From assembly GCA_021521415.1 (NCBI GenBank), contig JAIQDT010003011.1, positions 1-64,000 of the forward strand: DNA of 64,000 nucleotides, given 5' to 3'. The notes beneath the pieces were generated by a model. That model was not told where the DNA came from. It saw nothing but the letters and a program-made list of their open reading frames with translations, and did no database searches. The first letter of the stretch is position 1. Each line of letters starts with the position of its first letter. This DNA is from Bidens hawaiensis. Lineage: Eukaryota > Streptophyta > Magnoliopsida > Asterales > Asteraceae. Of the stretch, positions 45,094 through 56,826 are shown piece after piece. A program made the position numbers and the translations under genes.

Positions 45094-48000
45094 TTAGTCT
45101 TGTAGATATCGAGGGTGCATGAATTTAAGATCTTCATCATGTCTTATCATTGCAATGGGTATGCCAGACTCATCTCTCAATGAAATTGAATCATTGTGCT
45201 GATTGTAAGTTATGTACGTGATTCTCCCATATTGTTGCACCAATGAGTTTGGTTCTTGAATCACTTCTCTCATAGCTAAGCACTCTTTTAAAGTCTTCCT
45301 TTTATCATGTGAGCTACTTGCTTGAGACTTTCGTTTCTTGGTATCGAAGAGGGAGAGTTCTGAGATATGCACTTCACTACTCCTTTTGTTTATTTTCTCC
45401 CTCTCTGCCTGGCTTCGTATCTCTCTTCTCTTTTGTTGCAAGAATGGGAATCCCTTCTCCGATTGTTCTTTTATAAACTTTGAGAGATCATTTCTTTGTT
45501 GCCCTGCTAGTTGGCTTCTGTTTTGATTATCGTGAAGTCCATTTCTGCCATTTTCTTCAGCTGTTCCACTGAGAATTTTCTCAAATCATCTCTAAATATG
45601 ATGAGAGTTTTCCTCTTGATCTTCTGTTACAACCCTCAAGGTCTTTGACCTTTTATCAAAGAAGAGATGTGTGGGCAAATTCAAATTTCTTAGTTGCTCG
45701 TGCCTCACACTCTCAGATCTTAATGGCGCTCGGCTAGTGCTTCCTTGTTGAGTTTTCTTTACTTTATCCAGCCCCACTTCCTCATACCATCTTTTTAAAG
45801 TTTCATCAGATTGATTTATCAGTCTTCCCATATTTACTCCCTTCTTGTGCAACGCACTCATCATCTCTGCTCTGACTAAATCCTCCATCTTTCTTTTCTC
45901 TTCTTCTAACCTTCTTTGTGTTTCTATATACAGTTTCTGCTCTCTATTGTATATATCCATTAACTGTTCATGAGGCATGTTTTGAAACTGTTCTTCCATC
46001 ATTCCTTTCCCCATGACAATCTTCTTCAATATTTCTACTCTCTGAGGATCTTCAAACCACCTTTTCGCCTCCTCTTTCTTCTTCTCATCCTCAATTCTCT
46101 CTTTTTCTTTCTGCTCATTTTGCTTTTTATCTCTTTCAGTACTGGCAGATGTCTGTTTTCTCACATGAGAGTCTTTTACATTCTGAACTTTCTTCTTCAA
46201 CTCCTCCAGAGTGAGTTTGATCAATGACTCGTATTCAAAACCATGAATTTGTATGAATTGAATATCTTTATGTTTCTCCTTCATGGATTCATATTCCTTG
46301 TCATTATTTGTTTTTCTTCTTTTGTTCATTCTTTCAACCATGCTTGCCATGTCATCTACTAGGGCCTTTTTGTAAAACTTATCAATGGAGTCAAAAGATT
46401 GTAAATTTAAAAATGCAGGCTTATACCCAGCCTTTATCAGAAATTGTCTTCTTGTTTCCCTTTGTCTCCAACCTTCAGCTTCTTTGGCCATAGCTTCCTA
46501 TGACAGTCTTTGGAGATATTTCATATCACATTCAAGACTTATCAAGTAAGCTCTATCTTCATTTTCTTTTTAAGCATCCTTTGACCCCTCATCATCTTCA
46601 TTCTCAATTGTTTCTTCTAGATTATGGAGAGCCTCAATCATTGGTTCTTCATTACATGCAGATTGAGCCCTTTTCCTTTCTTCCAGTTTGTCCAACCTTC
46701 TTTTGTACACCATTACCTTCACGGATTTTTGTCTTTTGGATTTGGGTGTTTCAATTTCAGCTGTATCCTTTCGTTTCAAAGATAATTGAGATGGAGTGGG
46801 AGTGTTAGATTGAGTTACTTCAACTTCTGGCCCTTCAAGTATGATTTCTTCATCAGCTGATTCAGATGTCTTAGATTCTTCTGACTCATGGTCATCTTTA
46901 TCACAAACTTCATCTATAATTGGTTCAGATGTGTCTGTTAGCAGGAGTTGGCTTTTCTTCCAATGTTCTTGTCTTTGTTCTTCTTGAGCTCTCCTGGCTG
47001 CAGCCATAGTTTCTGGTCTGAACTCATCAGGATGTAGGAGAATGTCAAAATGTGTTCTGAACATAACCAACTGAGCAATGAATTTGACATATACATTCCA
47101 TGGCATCCTTGGTCCCTCATCTTTCTCAGGTTCTTCTCTTAATCCCATACCAGTCTCTTGTTCTTTATTAGTTTCCATTTCAGTGTTGACAGGTTCAGTT
47201 TCAGGTAGTTTAGTTTCAGTCACCATAGGCTCTTCATGTTCACTCATCACTGGTTCTTCAGTCAGTGTGTGCTCTTGTTCATCAACATTCAAATTTTCTT
47301 TGAGAGCTTCAAGTGTAGCCTTAATGGCATCATCTGCCTCTTTCCTCATCCTCTCATCCTCCTCTTCCTTCTCTTTCATCTTTATCAGTGCTTCAAGCAC
47401 TTCCTGAGGAATTTCCTCATCTTCTTCTCGATTTATAGAGTCTAATTCTTCATTCATCATTCTTATAGCAGTTTTTACTGACTCAACTTCAGGTATGTCT
47501 GGATCAATCACATTGTCTTTTAATAGTATTTCATCACCAGATTGAACTTTGTTTTGGGGAAGGGGATGTAAATCATCATCTGTAAAAGCAATCCCTTTTC
47601 CCTTTTCTTTTCTTTTCAACTTATCCTCTTCCGTCTCAACTTCGCTTTCACTCTCCCCCTCATTACCAGATTCTCCATCATCATATGCTTGATTTATCAT
47701 GTTTAAAGCATTTGATGGTCCAACTTCCACAACTTCCTCATCAAAACTTTCATATAACTCTCCAATCACCTTTAAACTCTCAGCACCTTCAGTTTTCTCC
47801 CCCTGTTTTGGTGCATCTGAGGTCTTCTCAACCTCAGAATGCCCCTCCAGGGTTCGAATCCTTAACAAAGCTTCATTAAATGCAGCCTCCAATGCCGAGT
47901 TCCTTGTAGCTAAGATGGCATTCTTTTCTCAAAACATGATGTTTTCAAATTCAAGATTGGCATTCTCACAAAGAATATCATAAAGATTAGGGCTTGAGGG

Positions 48001-49453
48001 TGGAGTCTCTTGATTTGGATTTGGTGCAGGTTCAAACCATGGTTCAGACTGAGCTGTCTCTGGAGATGGAACTTTATAAGGTTCAGATTCTTTGGGAAGT
48101 GGTTGTGATGGCTGGGTGGTGGGAGTGGCATGGGTTTCATATGATGGAGAGTATGGTGGGGTATGAAGTGGATCTTGTGGTGGAGATGGAGGTGGTGTAG
48201 GGACGTGAGTGGCATCAGTTGATTCAATGTCTAAGATAGCTGGTTCAGTTGTAGCTAGTGAGGAAGGAATATCGTCATTTACATCATCTATCTCAATAGA
48301 GTCCGTGTCATCATGGTAAACTTCAGGTGATGGTGAGTCTGGTGGAGTTATATTTTCAATGGTATCCGCAACATCAGATATAACAGTCGCCACAAACGCA
48401 TGCGCATCCATACCTTCTGCAGCTCCACCCTCAATTGGTTCATTTGTTTCTTTAATCACATCCAAACTTGCAGCATCTCCTTGTTGAGTAGATTGTTTGA
48501 TCAAAGGCATATTTCCCTCAATAACTTTTTGTTGAACATCATCAGCACCCATAACCATGGCATTTCCTCCTTCTAGACCATTGTCCCCATCATCGTATTG
48601 ATCACTGTCATCATCTCCTCCATCATCATTTCCATCATCATCCTCTTCATCATCACTAATACCAGGAGTTCTTGGTACATTGATAGATCCTAGTTCTGGC
48701 ACAAGAAACCATGGAAGTACATCCCAATCATCATTATTAATAAAGTTACTTTGAGCGTCTTTCATGCGTTTGCAGATGTTGGGGTCCTGTAGTCTCAAAA
48801 CTTCTCCCATTCTTTGAATATCAGGCAAAGCTCGGTTTATTAGGATTTGTAGAAACCTTGGGTACATAAGGAATCTTTGACCCTCGTCCCTCTCCGCATT
48901 CGCCACTAACCCTTGAAAAATAAGTCTTGAAACGTTAAAGGGTTGCTGATAGAGTATTGCTACTGTGAGAGTCCCAAGCTCTCTGCTCAATAAAGTCTAA
49001 GTCCATCTCCTAGGAGATAAGGACTGGATCACGTGATGAATCAGAAAACGGTAAATAAGTTGAAAGCTTCCTTTTTGAAACTGTCCCTCCTTGACTCCTC
49101 CCTGGTAGCCCATAGTCTCTTGAAAGACTCTCAATAACCTTGGGACCATGTAAGATGGCTATGCCTCAAAATTGTCATTAAGTTCAAATGCAGCTCTGAT
49201 TGAGGCTTCAGTTACCTCAATGTCATGATTTAGAACCGATGCCTCAATTCTCTTCCCGTTTACATCATTGACATATGTTGCAGAACCCCAAAAATCCAAA
49301 ATATGGTTCCTGTATACTGAGGGGTTTTTCAGTTAATGCTACCCTCAGGTTGGAGCTTCTCAAAAAGTTTATCATAAACTCCAATTCTTGATTGTCATTG
49401 TCGAGCTCCAACTGAGTGCACATATTATGCCTCTTTTCGAATTTGAAAGCCAT
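45094..49453 (-). pseudogene. Long extra ORF of the copia element, downstream of pol, broken
   Basis: Starts at 49453 (MAFKFEKRHNMCTQLELDN). Open blocks are 49453-49265, 48990-47929, 47892-46570, 46491-45592 and 45441-45094, separated by frame changes and stops; about 1450 codons in all. The N-terminal part has SSNLRVALTEKPLSIQEPYF and, in the next block, QPFNVSRLIFQGLV and FLMYPRFLQILINRAL, motifs I recall from predicted Asteraceae retroelement proteins of unknown function. Next come a strongly acidic stretch (about 48660-48580), a Pro/Ser-rich stretch (about 48220-48000), long Glu/Lys-rich probably coiled-coil blocks, and a basic KSKRQKSVKVMVYKRR (about 46740-46690). I see no signal peptide or membrane segment, so although it sits where Sireviruses carry env-like ORFs it does not look like an envelope protein. 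Function unknown. Confidence 0.75.
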
Positions 49454-50465
49454 CAGTTCTGCAAAACAAGAAAATATGTCAGTACACAAATTTGCAGAAC
49501 TAATATAGGAGGATAGGTAGATGATTAATGGCGTCTTCAATTAACCTTTTCCATAGTAATATGTGTACCTGCAAGAACAATTAAACAGTTAATTAGTAGT
49601 TCAATTAGAAACCCTAATTCCGAAATCAGTGTGACGAAATAATCGAATTACGATGTCTTAACAAAGTCGAAACAGAGCTAATGGCTGTATTCGAAGTAAA
49701 ATCGAGCAAGTATTAGAGTAATCGAGCAAGCGGAAGACAATACGAGCAAGAGGGTTTTGTGTTTAGATTTAAGAGAGAGGAAGAAATATGTGAAAAAGAT
49801 TCTTATAACTTTCGTGATACGCTTAAGATTCAATTAAGAGCTTGAGTTGGAATGGGTACACTTCAGACTTCAGGTTGTTCCTTATCTCTTCTAAAAGCTT
49901 ATTTAGCTTTCTCCAATCACCCCAATTTGACTTCAACCCCTGATGCCTTGGTCAAAATATTTATCTATTTGAGTGGTCATATTTCTATATATATATATAT
50001 ACATACACACACATATATATATACATATACATATATATATATCCGACTTCAAGGTTGAACGTTGGACTTACATGCCATCCGGACTTACATGCCTTACATT
50101 CAGAGTGTTTAGGACTTATTTGAATGCCCCACTCCTATAGTTCCCTTGGTGCCCCTTAAAGTCATGATATTTTATTTATTCTTAATAATATTTTTTGAAG
50201 CATTATGCTGATTTTCTTTTCAATATTTGTTCTTTATGCTTCATTTTGCATTAATAGACTTTCAACTGCATATAACTCTTTTGACGCTCATATATTTTAT
50301 AAATTTTGATTTTGAGAGACCAAGACAGCAACGGGCTCGTGTATGATTGGGTAATCACCTTTCTGCCTATTATACGGAGAGATGTGCAAGGAAACATACC
50401 ATGGTCTTCGGATGAATCACCACATCATACTTAGCAAGATTATTAGGTTTGTATCACATCAGTCA
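49454..50465 (-). other. Segment replacing RT and RNase H in the copia element
   Basis: About 1 kb without a convincing ORF. It contains a TA/CA microsatellite at 49988-50042 and a few TCGAGCAAG motifs near 49700-49750 that recall the copia LTR. RT and RNase H would be expected here. The 68-codon ORF at 49852-50058 ends in the microsatellite and is not credible. Confidence 0.6.
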
Positions 50466-50954
50466 CTAGGATAAGAAGCAGGCATATAGACAGATGTTTG
50501 CCTTTTCAGAAGAGCTTATTCTTTCATGCAAGTCTCCTATTTTGTTTTCTGCAGGGTGATTTCTTTCAACAGAGGTGGTCTGCACAACTTGTTGTGCCGA
50601 CACTTCTGTCTCTAGATTGGTCATACTTAACTCAGCAGATTCATTTTCAATTCTCTCTTGAACTTCATCAGTTGCTTGAACTTGATTAATTTCTAATGAT
50701 GATGCTTCATTTGAGCCAAATTGTAGAGAGTCAAACAAAGACTGAAACCTGTCTTCAAATTGATTTATCCCTTCAGATTGGACAGGTTGACTTTGAATTG
50801 GTTCACTTTCTACTTCACTTGGACCTTCATTAGAAACTTCAATTGCTGCATCTTGTTCATTCAGATCAACTTCAGCCCTTGGTTGGTTGCTTCTCTCAAA
50901 GTTAAATCCATTTGTTTCAGGAGCAACAGATGACCATAGCTTGTCCAGATCAAC
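50466..50954 (-). pseudogene. Copia integrase-RT linker and first RT residues
   Basis: Acidic, Gln-rich linker followed by ERNHPAENKIGD and then ICLYACFLS, which resemble the conserved start of copia RT (HPxxxxIGD...). The frame ends at a stop at 50466 and the RT fingers, palm with YVDD motif, and RNase H do not follow. The deletion endpoint is therefore just inside RT. Confidence 0.8.
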
Positions 50955-52041
50955 TTATTTTTGTTTTCCCTTATCTTCAAATCTGGTTCTGTACATGCTG
51001 TCATCCATATCTTCATTGTAGATTTTGAAAGATTTGATCATCTTTTCCAAGTCAAAAAGCCACTTGGGACCTTCAACATTGTTAAAGTGGTTTTCATTGA
51101 AGATTATATCTGAAGACTCAATGACCACCATGTGCTCCTTCACATAGACTCTGTAAGCCTTTGAATGAGATGAGTAGCCCACAAAGAAACATTCTAGAGA
51201 TTTTGACTGGAATTTATTTAGGTAGTCTTTTGTATTCAGTAGTGAGCATCTGCATCCAAAAGGCTTCAAGAACTTCACATAAGGCTTTCTCTTGAAGATA
51301 ACCTCATATGGAGTCTTGTTTTGAGCCTTGTTTAGTAGAACCCTGTTCTGCACATAACAAGCAGTGTTGATTGCATCTGCCCAAAAAGTGACTGGCAGAT
51401 TTGCATCAGCAATCATGGTCCTTGCAGCTTCAATCAATGTTCTGTTTCTTCTTTCTACAACACCATTCTGCTCAGGAGTTCTAGGTGCACTGTATTGTTG
51501 AAAGATTCCCTTAGAAGTGCAGAATTCATCCATAATTTCATTCTTGAATTATGTCCCATTGTCACTTCTAATGACCTTTACTTTTCTTTCAAGTTGATTT
51601 TTCATTTTCAGCACATAAGTTCTGATCAAATCGGGGGTTTCATCTTTGCTTCCCATGAAGTATACCCAAGTAAACCTTGAATAATCATTAGTGATCACTA
51701 GGAAATATATCTTCTTTCCAATACTTGGAACACTTACAAGACCAAATAGATCCATGTGTAACAATTCCAAGACCTCGTCAATGGTGTTTATCATTTTGCC
51801 CATTGAGGAAAGATGTGCATTTTTCTTTAAGCTTGAACTCTTTTGTGGGAAGGCCAACCACATGTTCACCTTTCACTAGCTTGTTTGTGTTCTTCAAATT
51901 TACATGACGCATCTTTCTATGCCACAGTTTGGTCTCATTTTCAGTGGCTTTGGAAACAAAACATGAACCACCTCTAGATGTAACAGTGTTCATTCTTAGC
52001 TCATAGAGGTAGCCAATTCTTGGAGCCATTATCATGATCAT
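50955..52041 (-). pseudogene. Copia integrase, broken
   Basis: Blocks 52041-51778, 51869-51549 and 51533-50955. The GAG-pre-integrase zinc-finger region is recognisable (LWHRKMRHVNLKNTNKLVKG) but its CxxC is degraded. The catalytic core has MDLFG (first Asp), NDYSRFTWVYFM, RSDNGT (second Asp) and QNGVVERRNRTLIEAAR (Glu). A TAA stop directly follows RSDNGT. The C-terminal part has KPFGCRCSLLNT and ECFFVGYSSHSKAYRVY. The protein would insert element cDNA into chromosomes. Catalytic residues are present but a frame change and the nonsense codon prevent a full product. Confidence 0.92.
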
Positions 52042-53734
52042 CTAAGTTGGAATCACAAACTCAGGCTTCAAAATTAGGCAGTGTTCATCATTGAAGGCTA
52101 CTTTGTACCCTTTATCACAAACTTGAGAGATGCTGAGTAGGTTGTATTGTAGTCCTTCAACATGCAGCACGTTCTCAAAGGATACTTTGCCATTGGTGAG
52201 TGTTCCTCTTCCAACAATCTTCCCTCCATTTTCATCACTCCCAAAAGCAACTGGCCCTTCATATTTTCTTTCATAGTTGATTAGAACACTTTTGTCACAG
52301 GTCATGTGCTTGGAACATCCACTGTCCATGTACCATAAGTCATTACTTTTCAAGGACTGTTCCTGCACATACATACAAAACCGAATTAGTTGGATTCTAA
52401 GTCACAAACAGCATCAGTTTGTAATTCAGTGTCAGTTAAAGATTCATCAGGAGTTGGGACTGGAACTAGAAGTGGATCTTCATACACAACTTTGCATTCT
52501 TCTTCTGAGTCTGAATCTGACCCATTCTTCACAATTTGTGACTTGATTAATTCTTCAATCTGCTCAATCACAATGTTCTTCTTTTCAGTCACCTCCTTCT
52601 TAGTCTTCCATTGGAACCCTTTTGGTTCATAGCCCTGCTTCATCAAGAATTTCTCATCCCCATTAAGAACACTAGGTCTAATCTTTTCTTTTCCTTTGTC
52701 AATAGTCCTTTTGTTCTTTGCAGGTTTGCTTGATATTCTTGGTTCATCTTTGATTTTCAAGACTTGTTTCAGTCTCTTTTCAAGCACTGACCTTTTCTCT
52801 TCTTCATCTGAACTGTCTTTTTCTTCATTTAAGTATCTTTGATACATTTTCTTATATCCTTTCATATCAAATCCACAGACCACATCAGGAACTTCAAATT
52901 CTTCCTCTTCAAACCAACAAGAGTCAGTGTGATGACCATAGGCATCACACTTCTTGCACCAGACTTTTGCATAGCTCCCCATATCTTCAAGCAATTGCTT
53001 GTCTTTAATTTTGTCACTGGGTTTGGGGAAATCAAAGCCTAAAGAGGTCTTAGGACATAAAGAGTTGTTGAAGTCCGTCTTGATTGGTTTGTTCAGATCA
53101 GGCTCCAAATGATATTTTTCTTTGACAAACACAATAGGCTTGAACTTGGAATGGGTTCTTGAACTGCTTCCCTTTCCTTCTCCAACAGATCTTCTCATTG
53201 GCACATACTCCACATCTCCAATGTCAAATAGTTCATGGTTTGAGAAGACTGTATAGATTGGAAGATGTGACTTATCATAAGAGGATTTCATTGAAGCTTC
53301 ATCTCTTTTCTTGATTTCAGATTGTGGTCTAGCACAAATATCAAACACTACATGTTCTTTTCTCATTCTTTCATAGTGCTTCTTCAACTTTGGAGTCATC
53401 TTTGGTAGAAGAGGAATCTTTTCACTTTTCTTCTTGCTGGATCCCTTTTTCTTTCTTCCCTTAGATGTTTAGTGCTTCCACAGCTGCAATTACTATCTTC
53501 ACTTGAGTAATCACTCCACTTCTTTTTCTCAATTTCCAACTTTTCATGCTTCTTAATCTCTGGTTCCTCACTCTGTTTCACTACAAACTCTCCATTCTTA
53601 TCAACAAACGCATCATCATATTGCTTCACAAACTCAGCTTTATCATCAAACACATTCTTGAATTGTTTCAGATATTCACTTCTGCTCTCCTTGTCTACTT
53701 TTAGTGGGTAGCTATCACAGAAAGGTGGTGGCAC
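52042..53734 (-). pseudogene. Copia gag-pol: second zinc knuckle and protease region
   Basis: Blocks 53734-53396, 53399-52386 and 52374-52042. The first two are Lys/Glu-rich and contain a CCHC-type knuckle CKKCDAYGHHTDSC (near 52900). The last begins near LWYMDSGCSKHMT, the copia aspartic protease active site (DSG), and continues through VLHVEGLQYNLLSISQ, the usual link to the GAG-pre-integrase domain. The protease cuts the polyprotein. A frame change near 53397 and a stop before the protease block break the gene. Confidence 0.87.
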
Positions 53735-53882
53735 CTTTTCGTACTTTTCTTATTCTGTCATCTTATCCACATAGCCCACTGTATTTCCTGTAGAAACAAG
53801 GTTCTTCAAGAATTCTATTTGAATCAACAAGTCAGCATTCTTCAATTTCTCTCCAGCATACATCTACTTCAACCCCTCAATT
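53735..53882 (-). other. Out-of-frame gag-pol segment
   Basis: Continues the coding pattern between two open blocks but has stops in all frames. It is probably degraded coding sequence rather than a spacer. Confidence 0.5.
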
Positions 53883-55573
53883 TCAATTGTCATTTTTTGA
53901 TTGAGTTTGGTATGCCATCATACAATCCTCTTCAGGCCCCTTGATTTGATTTTCATATGTTACTTCACTGGCTTCATATACATTCAAGAAGGCTTCTTTT
54001 CTCCCACACTTAGTTTTCCACTTTCCGATCTCCTGATTTAGTTCATCAATGGTAATAAGAAGATCAGAAATTGAAATATCAGATTGTACCTGTGTATTTG
54101 AAGATTCAGGCTTGTCCTGCACTCTTGCCATAAAAGCAACATTTTCCTTCTCAATCTCAGCAGCATGGTCGCTACAATCAAATTCCCCATCCTGTGGCGC
54201 CCTGGTTACTGCAACATTTCCTTGATCTCTCAGCTGGTTCACATTGTTCTGATTTGTTCTGTTCTGATTTGTGTAAACCTGCATTTGGTTGTTTCTTTGG
54301 AGTTGAAGGGTTTGTTGCTGCGGTCTGTTTGGATTTTGATAGGGGTTTTGGTTGGTGATCTGAGTTCTCTGGTGCTGGAAATTCTGATTCTGGTTTTGAT
54401 AGAATTGGTTCTGATTCACTTGATTACCAACCTGCTTTGGCATGTTGCACTCTCTAGCAAAATGTCCTGGTTGTTGACAATTATAACAGATGGCCTTTGA
54501 TTTGTCAAAGCCAATTCTTTCATTTGGTCCATTAAAGCTTGTTCTTCTAGTTTTGTTATACAATCTCTTGCTTCTTATAGCCAACACGCTTGCCACTTTA
54601 TGCCCACATCCTCTAAATCATCAGCATCTATTTGTTCTAGATCTTCCTGCACAATGCTTGTGTTTATCAGATTCTTGGCCACAAAGGCATGATATGACTC
54701 AGTAAACCTGGAGAACAAAGCTTGGTAGTCTGTTCCTTGATTTGTGTTGTTCTGCATAAATGTTGACTGACCACTTGCTTTTGAGGCCATATCATCTTCT
54801 ATTAGCTGAACATTAAATCTTGGCTGACCACCACAAGTTGAATTTGTCTCAGATGGCTCTTCAATAATTGGCTGTTGATTCTTGAATGAAGGATTTTCCA
54901 TGGGTGCTACGAGAGCATTGTTCACTTGAAAACTGGGCTTATCTTCCTTTATCATGTGGTTTTCAATCATTTCATGTTCTACAACCTTTAAAAATGCAAT
55001 TACATCATCCAATTTAAAATTGGGGAAATTTACTTTTTCCTCGATGAATTTGCTGGCTGTGTACCACTCACCAGACAAAGATGACAGAAGCTTTTTGTTC
55101 AGATCAAAATCAGATATCTGTAGGTCTGTTGTTCTTATATCGTTCACAATCATCATGAACCTTTGCAGAACTGATTTTATTCTTTCTCCATCCTTAAACT
55201 TGAATTTATCAAACTGCTGTTTCAGTCTGTCTCTCTTGATGTTTTTCAGTTCTATATTTCCTTCAAACATGTCAACAAGCGCATCATACATTTCTTTAGC
55301 AGTTCGGTGATGGTTGACTGTTGTCAGAATTTCCCAAGACAGGCCTAACTTCAGCATTAATAGTGCTTTGTCATCTCTCTTTTTCATCTTCAACTCAACA
55401 GTGGCATTGTTGTTTGGAGCAGTTGAAGGAACATAGTTTCCGTCAGTGATAGAGGTCCAAAGCTCTGGGTCGTTGTAGTTTACAGCTGCTTCAAAGAGCA
55501 CCTTCCATTTGGTGAAGTTTTCTTGTCCAAGCAATCTTGGAATCTTGTTGGTGGAGACTTCTTGGTCTTCCAT
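53883..55573 (-). pseudogene. Copia gag, frameshifted
   Basis: Starts at 55573 (MEDQEVSTNKIPRLLGQENF) about 110 bp after the LTR. The first block (to about 54590) is a UBN2-type copia gag domain with FTKWKVLFEAAVN, TAKEMYDALVDMFEG and LKQQFDKFKFKDGERI. A frame change occurs near 54590, and the second block (54596-53883) has the CCHC knuckle CYNCQQPGHFAREC (about 54480), then an Asn/Gln-rich region. The product would form the capsid and package RNA. Confidence 0.9.
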
Positions 55574-55668
55574 TTTAGCAGATCAGGAGGTTGCAATAGT
55601 GAAATAGAGTAAAGCTTCAAGCTTTTTCATAAACCTTCTGTCCCGTGGCCTTCAGCAAACTTACACAA

Positions 55669-55682
55669 GCTCTGATACCACT
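55669..55682 (-). promoter_or_regulatory. Copia primer-binding site
   Basis: The minus strand reads AAGTGGTATCAGAGC directly after the LTR end GGTGCTGACA: an initiator tRNA-Met primer site. Confidence 0.92.
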
Positions 55683-56724
55683 TGTCAGCACCGTGAATTG
55701 GGTGAAACCTTCGAAAAGGTTGACAAGAACACACCGACTCTATAACCCAAAGGCCTGTTGAATATCCCGGCGGAATCAGGATATCCAACGTGTGGGAACG
55801 AAGGAGTGAAAATAACAAACCCAAAACAATAATAGGTAATCAATAAAAGCACATTCAAAGACAAAGATTCACTGTATTAAATGAGTCATTAATGAAACAG
55901 TGAAAGGAATGTCTAGGGTTTCGTGTATGATGGCGGCGGCGGCTGTACGAGAAAACAAATAGAATATTCCTTTAGAATGTTTCTCGTATTCCGTGTGTGC
56001 CAACGTTATCCAAAAACCGTGTCCTAAATGGAAACCTAGGACCCCTATTTATAAACCCTGACATTCCTTCTAGAAGTTCCTAATCATTACCTAATGAAAT
56101 ACAAAATAATACAAGTGTTGAGTCCTCGAGCAAGGTAACAATCTTGCTCGAGCAGACTCACTATGCTAGGTATGCTCGATGAATGTCCTCGAGCATACTT
56201 TACTTAGAATATCTTCAGTGAAGATATTCCCTTCCAGCAAGCTTCATTCCTCTTGACTAATCCATGATTTGCTCGAACTAGTCCATCGAGCAAGCTCATT
56301 CTTCTTGATGTCTTCAGTCTTCTTATTCAGCAATATTTAGCATGCTCGGATGTAAATCTTGTTCGGGGAACTGAACTATGCTCGAAGTCCTTGCTTTGAT
56401 CATGTGACATATTCTTATTGCATCCATGCTTGTCCCCATGTGCTCAATCATCCTGTGCTCGTAACATTGGGTTAAAACTTGTATGATCAAACTATTTGCT
56501 CGATTGGCAATCCATGCTCGATAGAAGAATACTCTTGCTCGTTGAAGTGTAGCTTGCTCGAAGCCTTAACACTTAGAAGAATCAACCATTTAAGGTTATG
56601 AAAACCTTGCTCGAAGTAGTAAAACCATGCTCGATCGTCTAGGCTTGCTCGAAGTCCATACTTAGCCGTTTTTCTAAGGAGGTTGAGAAGATTCCAATCT
56701 TCCTATCAAAAATCTGACTCAACA
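55683..56724 (-). mobile_element. Copia 5' LTR (1042 bp)
   Basis: On the minus strand it starts TGTTGAGTCAGA at 56724 and ends GGTGCTGACA at 55683. It contains a CCTATTTATA promoter-like motif (56043-56052, plus-strand reading), polyadenylation-like AT stretches and many TCGAGCA motifs. It is flanked by TSD TTTTA (56725-56729). Confidence 0.93.
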
Positions 56725-56729
56725 TTTTA

Positions 56730-56806
56730 TATCACTCTGATATTTAGAACTGTATTTATGAGTAAATCCAACATCCAATGTATGGCACCGGGATCGGGGC
56801 CTTACA
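56730..56806 (+). mobile_element. Ty3 LTR, final part (continues from 35109)
   Basis: 77 bp after the copia target duplication, ending GGGATCGGGGCCTTACA. It matches the end of the inverted solo LTR at 35164 and the fragment at 31382. Confidence 0.85.
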
Positions 56807-56826
56807 AGTTGGTATCAGAGCATAAG
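56807..56826 (+). promoter_or_regulatory. Primer-binding site of the Ty3 fragment
   Basis: AGTTGGTATCAGAGCATAAG follows the LTR end: an initiator tRNA-Met primer site. Confidence 0.9.

Larger units (their letters stand above)
35110..56724 (-). mobile_element. Ty1/copia retrotransposon (Sirevirus-like), defective, with nested insertions
   Basis: Minus-strand element spanning 21.6 kb, about 13 kb after nested insertions are removed. Order in element sense: 5' LTR 56724-55683, primer site, gag, protease, integrase, truncated RT, unrelated segment, long extra ORF, polypurine tract, 3' LTR 44741-35110. TSD is TTTTA. Integrase before RT defines Ty1/copia. A long ORF after pol suggests the Sirevirus group. 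RT beyond its first residues and all of RNase H are missing, and gag-pol has several stops and frameshifts, so it cannot move by itself. Confidence 0.92.

Noticed and set aside
45094..49453. Envelope protein of an endogenous retrovirus-like element
   Set aside because: No signal peptide, membrane span or surface-protein features were seen. Position alone is not enough.
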